From contig CAZSVI010000071.1 in the NCBI GenBank assembly GCA_964610205.1, positions 1 through 19,886 of the forward strand: a DNA stretch of 19,886 bases, in the 5' to 3' direction. Below, piece after piece: positions 15,666 to 19,886 of the stretch. The translations under genes and the position numbers were made by a program. Every line of letters starts with the position of its first letter. Positions within the stretch are counted from its first letter, which is position 1. Source of the DNA: CAZSVI01 sp964610205 (lineage in GTDB: Bacteria; Bacillota; Clostridia; DSM-8532). The notes under the pieces are model-generated. The model had not been told where the DNA came from. It ran no database searches and saw only the letters and a program-made list of their open reading frames with translations.

Positions 15666-17447
15666 TCAAATCAATGGCAGCCAAAAACAAGTCATAAGTG
15701 GAAGATCAGGAGCTATTGGAATTACCGCTGCATTATACCCTGCAATAAAGCTGGGTGGAACTGTTGCCGTCTCCCATCCGGGGATAAAGAACGGGTCTGC
15801 GATTGTGTTGTCGGAACTGAAAATATCAGTTGTTCCGGAAGAATTTCCGTCAATACCGATAAGACCTTTTCCTGCGGTGTTTTGTATGTTGTTTTCTGCA
15901 ACTTCAACGAACCTGAAGATAGCATTGTTGGCATTGAAGAATAGTACTGGAACATTCCCTTCGTTATTTGTTGTATTATTATTAATATATAACTCAAATT
16001 CTGTACCCACAAATTCCTCAATTACCAACAGATGCCTCAATGTAAATGGTGAAACTGCTTGTGTATTATTGCTTATCAGCAGTTTTCCCTGAAGTGTGCC
16101 TGAACTCGCAGCTATATTGGTTATAATGATAAATCTGCAGGCTGTATTTCCTGATGCTGATACGAAAGTATTATCATTTATAATACTTTCACCTGATGTC
16201 GAAGTAATATAAATATAGTAATGACTATTATTCGATGAAGCAAGCGGCGCATAAGTGAAATTACAGTTGGTAATCTGGAACTCCGTCACTCTGATAGATA
16301 TACCAAGTTCACATGTTGAAATTTCGCAATTATCAATATAGATGCCCGTTGCGGATAAATTATTCACAAGGAGGACACTTTCTATAAAAAGCACCGAAGT
16401 AAAATTTTGAACAATTGTCATATTCCTGATGACAACATCCGGTACCGTTATATTAAACATGTTGATTACCGATGACGTTGTTGTGATTACCTCAGTCAGA
16501 CCAATACCCTGTCCTTCGATGGTTACCGATTTGTTAACCAAAATGGTTGATGTGATATCAAAGGTTTCCGCATCCAGTAGTAACCGATCTCCATCACTTG
16601 CGGCATTTATGGCATCTTGAATTGTAGTAAATGGCTGGGCGGATCCTACCAAAAAGGTATTGCCTGTCGGTGTCGGTATTAATCTGACAGCAGGCGGAGT
16701 AGGGTGAGTCTGTTTGAGATATAAATCTCCGGTTGATGTATCAGCATACAAATCTCCGAAATCGCCTATATTGCATGTAGGAGAACCAACGCCTGTTATT
16801 ACTGCTGCACCTGCCGGTCCTGTTGGTCCTGTTGGCCCTGCCGGTCCTGCCGGTCCTGTTGGTCCTGTTGGCCCTGTTGGCCCTGTTGGCCCTGTTGGTC
16901 CTGTTGGCCCTGTTGGTCCTGTTGGCCCCACCGGCGTGTCGGAGAAGGTCAGGATTAACTTGGGAAAATAAGGTTCGTATACGATATTGTTAGTGCCAAA
17001 CTGAACAACAGTAGTGCCGTCTGAATTGGTAAGCGCCATACCGTTGTTTGTGAAAGTCCCGTCCAGCCAATCATTTATAAGTTGTGTTACATCAAGTTGT
17101 ACTGAAGTAAACAAATCTGCTGTTGTGATATCAATCTGAGATGGTGTTGCAACAAAAGTCGGTTGTGTATTATAGGTCACAGTGGCTGTATCATATGAAG
17201 ATGTCACTCTGTTGACAACAACCGGACTCGGAACCGTACCGGTTTTTACAATGACAGATAACTGGAGAAGTGCGCTGTCAACCGCAGTTACAGGTAATGA
17301 AGGCAAAACGATTTGCAGCAGACCGATACAGTCTAGAAAACTTGGGTCGGTACCCACATAAAGTAATGGATAAAATGAAAAATTGTTGTTTGGCTGGGCA
17401 GCTGATACAAAAGTTGTATTAGGTATATCTACTATAATGGTTGGCAT
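15666..17447 (-). CDS. Collagen-like surface protein with DNRLRE and beta-helix domains
   Basis: This 593-residue protein has an unusual three-part build. Residues about 1-170 resemble a DNRLRE domain (Thr/Val-rich beta sandwich; TYNTQPTF, VTQLINDWLDGTFTNNG). Residues about 174-212 hold 13 Gly-Pro-X triplets (X is Thr ten times and Ala three times), which form collagen-like triple helices. Residues about 262-560 form a right-handed beta-helix, opening with FTTIQDAINAASDGDRLLL. No signal peptide, anchor motif or membrane segment is seen, as in many spore-coat or exosporium proteins deposited by the mother cell. GPT triplets are classic sites of O-glycosylation in BclA-type proteins, and a glycosyltransferase gene lies divergently next to it. 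GAAGGGATG precedes the ATG. A spore-surface role is inferred; an S-layer or phage-fibre role is less likely. Confidence 0.85.
   Translation of the reverse strand: MPTIIVDIPNTTFVSAAQPNNNFSFYPLLYVGTDPSFLDCIGLLQIVLPSLPVTAVDSALLQLSVIVKTGTVPSPVVVNRVTSSYDTATVTYNTQPTFVATPSQIDITTADLFTSVQLDVTQLINDWLDGTFTNNGMALTNSDGTTVVQFGTNNIVYEPYFPKLILTFSDTPVGPTGPTGPTGPTGPTGPTGPTGPTGPAGPAGPTGPTGPAGAAVITGVGSPTCNIGDFGDLYADTSTGDLYLKQTHPTPPAVRLIPTPTGNTFLVGSAQPFTTIQDAINAASDGDRLLLDAETFDITSTILVNKSVTIEGQGIGLTEVITTTSSVINMFNITVPDVVIRNMTIVQNFTSVLFIESVLLVNNLSATGIYIDNCEISTCELGISIRVTEFQITNCNFTYAPLASSNNSHYYIYITSTSGESIINDNTFVSASGNTACRFIIITNIAASSGTLQGKLLISNNTQAVSPFTLRHLLVIEEFVGTEFELYINNNTTNNEGNVPVLFFNANNAIFRFVEVAENNIQNTAGKGLIGIDGNSSGTTDIFSSDNTIADPFFIPGWETATVPPSFIAGYNAAVIPIAPDLPLMTCFWLPLI
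16809..16929. repeat. 9-base tandem repeats coding for Gly-Pro-X
   Basis: Thirteen near-identical 9-base units (GTTGGYCCT or GCCGGTCCT on the plus strand) encode the collagen-like triplets of the minus-strand gene. Units differ mainly at one synonymous position and at the GTT/GCC choice (Thr or Ala). Such arrays change length by slippage or recombination, so the number of triplets may vary between strains. Confidence 0.9.
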
Positions 17448-17844
17448 TTATTCATCCCTTCTTTCAAAATTTATAGGCAGTTTTTCTGAAGTACCAACTC
17501 TATTGAGACCAATCTCCGTAGTAATTTATTTTATCTGCCATATGTTTATGTTAGTATAATATGCAGATGGACAAATTATGTTAACAGCATTCAAGCATTT
17601 ATATCGAATTTTTATTTTATGTTATAAAAATTCATTGATGGGTCAAAGCAGCGAAAACTTACATAATATATACCATGATAATGCTGCAGCAACTCAAGCA
17701 ACTGAATAAAAATACATTTTTATCAGATGAAAATCACATGCTTCATTCATAAAATACCGAAGCAGAGGTATTTATACATGAAATACGATGATTTTCGAGT
17801 TAATGCAGTATAATCATACCATTAATTCTTTCCAGGTGATTGAT
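17448..17844. other. Divergent spacer between collagen-like and glycosyltransferase genes
   Basis: This AT-rich spacer of 397 bases holds the sigma-K-like site at 17555-17581. On the plus strand it has a CATAAAATA box at 17748-17756, with no matching -35 element, and a 7-bp inverted repeat AAATACC/GGTATTT at 17752-17773. No small gene with a ribosome binding site is seen. Confidence 0.4.
17555..17581 (-). promoter_or_regulatory. Possible sigma-K-type promoter of the collagen-like gene
   Basis: On the minus strand, AC (17580-17581), 16 bases, then CATATTATA (17555-17563) match the sporulation sigma-K pattern AC-N16/17-CATANNNTA. The -10 lies about 108 bases upstream of the start codon. The match is short, and in AT-rich DNA it could be chance, but it fits a late mother-cell protein. 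Confidence 0.35.
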
Positions 17845-18936
17845 ATGACAACGATCAGTTTATGTATGATTGTTAAGGACGAGGAGAGCGTATTGAGAAG
17901 ATGTCTGGATTCTGTCAAGGATATTGTTGATGAAATAATAATTGTGGATACAGGATCAACGGATAATACTAAAAAAATTGCAAAAGACTTTACTGATAAA
18001 ATATTTGACTATAGCTGGATTGATGATTTTTCCGCCGCAAGAAACTATTCATACTCCAAAGCAACAATGAACTATATTCTATGGCTTGATGCCGATGATG
18101 TTGTCCTTGAAGAAGACAGAGTAAAATTAAAACTGCTAAAGCAATGCTTTGATCCAACGGTAGATATCGTAATGATGAAATATAATACAGGCTTTGATTC
18201 TCAGGGTAATGTAACTTTTTCATGCTTCAGGGAAAGGCTTTCCAAAAGAGCCAGAAGCTGCACATGGTATGAGCCGGTACATGAATACCTGCAAATTGAA
18301 GGCAAGATTATAAATGTCGATATTTGCATAACACATAAGAAAATACATGCTCCTGAACCCGGAAGAAATTTGGGCATATATGAGAAAATTATATCTCTAG
18401 GTAATGAGCTGACGCCGAGGGGACTCTATTATTTTGCCCGGGAATTGAAGGACAGCGGCAGGTATGATGATGCGATAGAATATTTCATCAAATTTCTGGA
18501 TTCGGAAAAAGGCTGGGTGGAAGATAACATATGGGCATGTAGTGAGCTTGCAAAATGCTACAGTATAAAAGATGATAATAGGAATACACTTAGCGCTTTG
18601 TTTAGAAGTTTTGAATATGATACACCCAGAGCTGAGCTTTGCTGTCAGATAGGATACTATTTTAAAGGGAAAAAAAACTATAACCTGGCAATTTATTGGT
18701 TTGATCTTGCAACAAAGCTTAAAAAGCCTGAAAACAGCTGGGGATTTATTGATCATGATTCATGGAGTTATATACCCTGCATAGAATTATCCATTTGCTA
18801 TGATAAACTTGGAGATTTGGATAAAGCCATAAAATATAATAATATGGCTGAGGAATACAAGCCATATAATCCTTCGGTATTGTACAATAAAAGATATTTT
18901 GAAGGGTTAAAAAAGTATAGGCTTTTAACCGATTAA
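17845..18936 (+). CDS. GT2-family glycosyltransferase with C-terminal TPR repeats
   Basis: This 363-residue protein has no membrane segment. The N-terminal GT-A domain (about 1-130) opens with ISLCMIVKDEESVLRRCL, has IIVDTGSTDNT at about 32-42, and carries the nucleotide-sugar/metal motif LDADD at 81-85. The C-terminal half (about 200-350) consists of TPR-like helices (YFARELKDSGRYDDAIEYF, then YDKLGDLDKAIKYNNMAEE). This GT2-plus-TPR layout is used by protein O- or S-glycosyltransferases such as SunS and the spore enzyme SgtA, with the TPR part holding the protein acceptor. The ATG at 17845 is chosen for its AGGTG site 7 bases upstream. An in-frame ATG at 17788 has none. The divergent neighbour, a GPT-rich protein, is the likely acceptor (inference). 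Confidence 0.9.
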   Translation: MTTISLCMIVKDEESVLRRCLDSVKDIVDEIIIVDTGSTDNTKKIAKDFTDKIFDYSWIDDFSAARNYSYSKATMNYILWLDADDVVLEEDRVKLKLLKQCFDPTVDIVMMKYNTGFDSQGNVTFSCFRERLSKRARSCTWYEPVHEYLQIEGKIINVDICITHKKIHAPEPGRNLGIYEKIISLGNELTPRGLYYFARELKDSGRYDDAIEYFIKFLDSEKGWVEDNIWACSELAKCYSIKDDNRNTLSALFRSFEYDTPRAELCCQIGYYFKGKKNYNLAIYWFDLATKLKKPENSWGFIDHDSWSYIPCIELSICYDKLGDLDKAIKYNNMAEEYKPYNPSVLYNKRYFEGLKKYRLLTD

Positions 18937-19253
18937 GGCAGCTCTGACCATGGATACAATTGCATGGTATGTGTTCCTCTCTTGGACTTTACTTAATGCC
19001 CTGCCAGTGAATCTCCGGAGAGATGGGTTAAAACAGAAACTGCGGAAATCCCATCCGGTTTGATCAAGGATGGTTTCCATACGATGGAGGAAGTATACCG
19101 GAGCGGTCCTAAGGATTATGGCCGGTGAAATAAACTGCTGAAAAAAGACGTTGGGCCGTGACTTGCTTGTTTATCTTGCAATAATGGGTGTGAATCGCTA
19201 TAATGAACTCTATACGATATCGCTGTGGAAATAATACATACATGAGGTGAAAA
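18937..19253. other. Spacer with a possible gene remnant
   Basis: This stretch of 317 bases lies between the glycosyltransferase and HAD genes. A plus-strand frame from about 18999 to 19129, with no start codon or ribosome binding site, translates to plausible protein, ending GLIKDGFHTMEEVYRSGPKD and then YGR. The DGFHTMEEVY part recalls a motif in small phage-type proteins, which I recall only loosely. No complete gene, RNA or terminator with a proper T tail was found. Confidence 0.3.
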
Positions 19254-19886
19254 ATGGAAGTTCTATGGAATAAAAAAGGGTTTATTTGCGATATGGACGG
19301 CGTGATTTATCACGGCAATCATCTGCTGGACAGGAGTTTGGATTTTGTGAACTGGCTGCAGCATGAAAACAAACAATTCCTGTTTTTAACCAACAGCAGT
19401 GAAAGGTCCCCCCGGGAGTTGGCACAAAAGTTGGCGCGGCTTGGCATTCATGTGAGTGAAAACAATTTCTATACCAGTGCCCTTGCAACGGCAAGTTTTC
19501 TGAAAAGCCAGTGCCCTGGCGGAAGTGCATATGTGATAGGTGAAGCCGGGCTTTTTAATGCTATTTACGACGCTGGTTTTTCAATGAATGATGTAAATCC
19601 GGATTATGTGATTATGGGCGAAACCCGCAGTTATAATTTTGAAAAAATTGAACACGCGGTGCTGCTCGTATCCAAAGGCGCCAGGTTGATAGGTACCAAT
19701 CCCGACTTAACCGGGCCGACTGAAAAAGGAATTGTTCCAGCCACACGTGCCCTTGTGGCGCCAATAGAACTGGCAACCGGCAAACAGGCATATTTTATTG
19801 GAAAGCCAAATCCTGTTATGATGCGGCATGCAATGAAAAAGCTGGGGATGCACAGTGAAGAAATTGCAATCATCGGTGATCGCATG
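19254..19886 (+). CDS. HAD-superfamily hydrolase of the NagD/subfamily IIA type (partial, 3' end missing)
   Basis: The first 211 residues are present and the frame runs off the window; relatives are about 260 residues long. HAD motif I is ICDMDGVIYHG, with nucleophile Asp13 and acid/base Asp15. Motif II is LTNSS at 45-49, motif III Lys184 in GKPNP, and the start of motif IV is IGDRM at 207-211. The subfamily IIA cap domain lies between motifs II and III. Members are cytoplasmic phosphatases acting on small sugar or nucleotide phosphates, and the exact substrate cannot be told. The ATG at 19254 follows GAGGTG (19244-19249) closely. Its GC content is higher than that of the AT-rich block, suggesting ordinary backbone. 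Confidence 0.9.
   Translation, partial: MEVLWNKKGFICDMDGVIYHGNHLLDRSLDFVNWLQHENKQFLFLTNSSERSPRELAQKLARLGIHVSENNFYTSALATASFLKSQCPGGSAYVIGEAGLFNAIYDAGFSMNDVNPDYVIMGETRSYNFEKIEHAVLLVSKGARLIGTNPDLTGPTEKGIVPATRALVAPIELATGKQAYFIGKPNPVMMRHAMKKLGMHSEEIAIIGDRM

Noticed and set aside
16809..16929. Short regular repeats suggestive of a CRISPR-like array
   Set aside because: The units are 9 bases long, contiguous, without spacers, and in frame with a protein as Gly-Pro-X triplets.
16714..16971. Plus-strand open frame of 85 codons rich in Gly-Pro-Val
   Set aside because: It is the antisense shadow of the collagen-like gene. Gly-Pro codons (GGN CCN) read as Gly-Pro on the other strand too, so the repeat looks collagen-like both ways. 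The real gene is the longer minus-strand one with a ribosome binding site.

Overview
The window suggests a low-to-mid GC, spore-forming Gram-positive anaerobe of the Clostridia (Bacillota), probably a plant-polysaccharide degrader. This is inferred from strong AGGAGG-type ribosome binding sites, near-consensus sigma-A promoters, an LplABC-type sugar importer without its own ATPase, AraC/YesN-type regulators, and a collagen-like protein of the kind found on spores. No rRNA, tRNA, CRISPR array or transposase was seen, and no species can be named.

Layout. (1) 1-2300: a short HEAT-repeat protein (minus strand) and an M16 zinc protease (plus strand) are transcribed divergently from two well-formed sigma-A promoters. 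(2) 2300-5920: an AraC regulator (minus) lies divergent from a cytoplasmic GH2 beta-mannosidase (plus). (3) 5921-6198: a spacer holding a start-less, coding-looking remnant. (4) 6199-15212: a strongly AT-rich block of six minus-strand genes. In transcription order they are a secreted parallel beta-helix protein, two LplB/LplC-type permeases, an LplA-type solute-binding lipoprotein, a neutral-ceramidase-fold protein without a signal peptide, and a membrane-bound sensor/AraC regulator. (5) 15666-17447: a surface-type protein (DNRLRE domain, 13 Gly-Pro-X triplets, beta-helix) on the minus strand, with a divergent GT2-TPR glycosyltransferase at 17845-18936. (6) 19254 to the end: the N-terminal part of a NagD-type HAD phosphatase, cut by the window edge.

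How the genes may work together. The AT-rich block reads as one glycan-use operon. The secreted beta-helix protein would act on a polysaccharide outside the cell, the lipoprotein and permeases would import fragments using a shared ATPase encoded elsewhere, the ceramidase-fold protein would process something inside, and the sensor regulator would control the locus. A 29-bp palindrome upstream of the first gene, a hairpin in front of the permease genes and two tandem hairpins behind the binding-protein gene are candidate control or processing elements. The beta-mannosidase with its own AraC regulator is a separate sugar unit. The collagen-like protein beside a glycosyltransferase recalls the bclA3/sgtA spore-glycoprotein pair of Clostridioides difficile. 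The most interesting points are that pair and the unusual make-up of the AT-rich operon.
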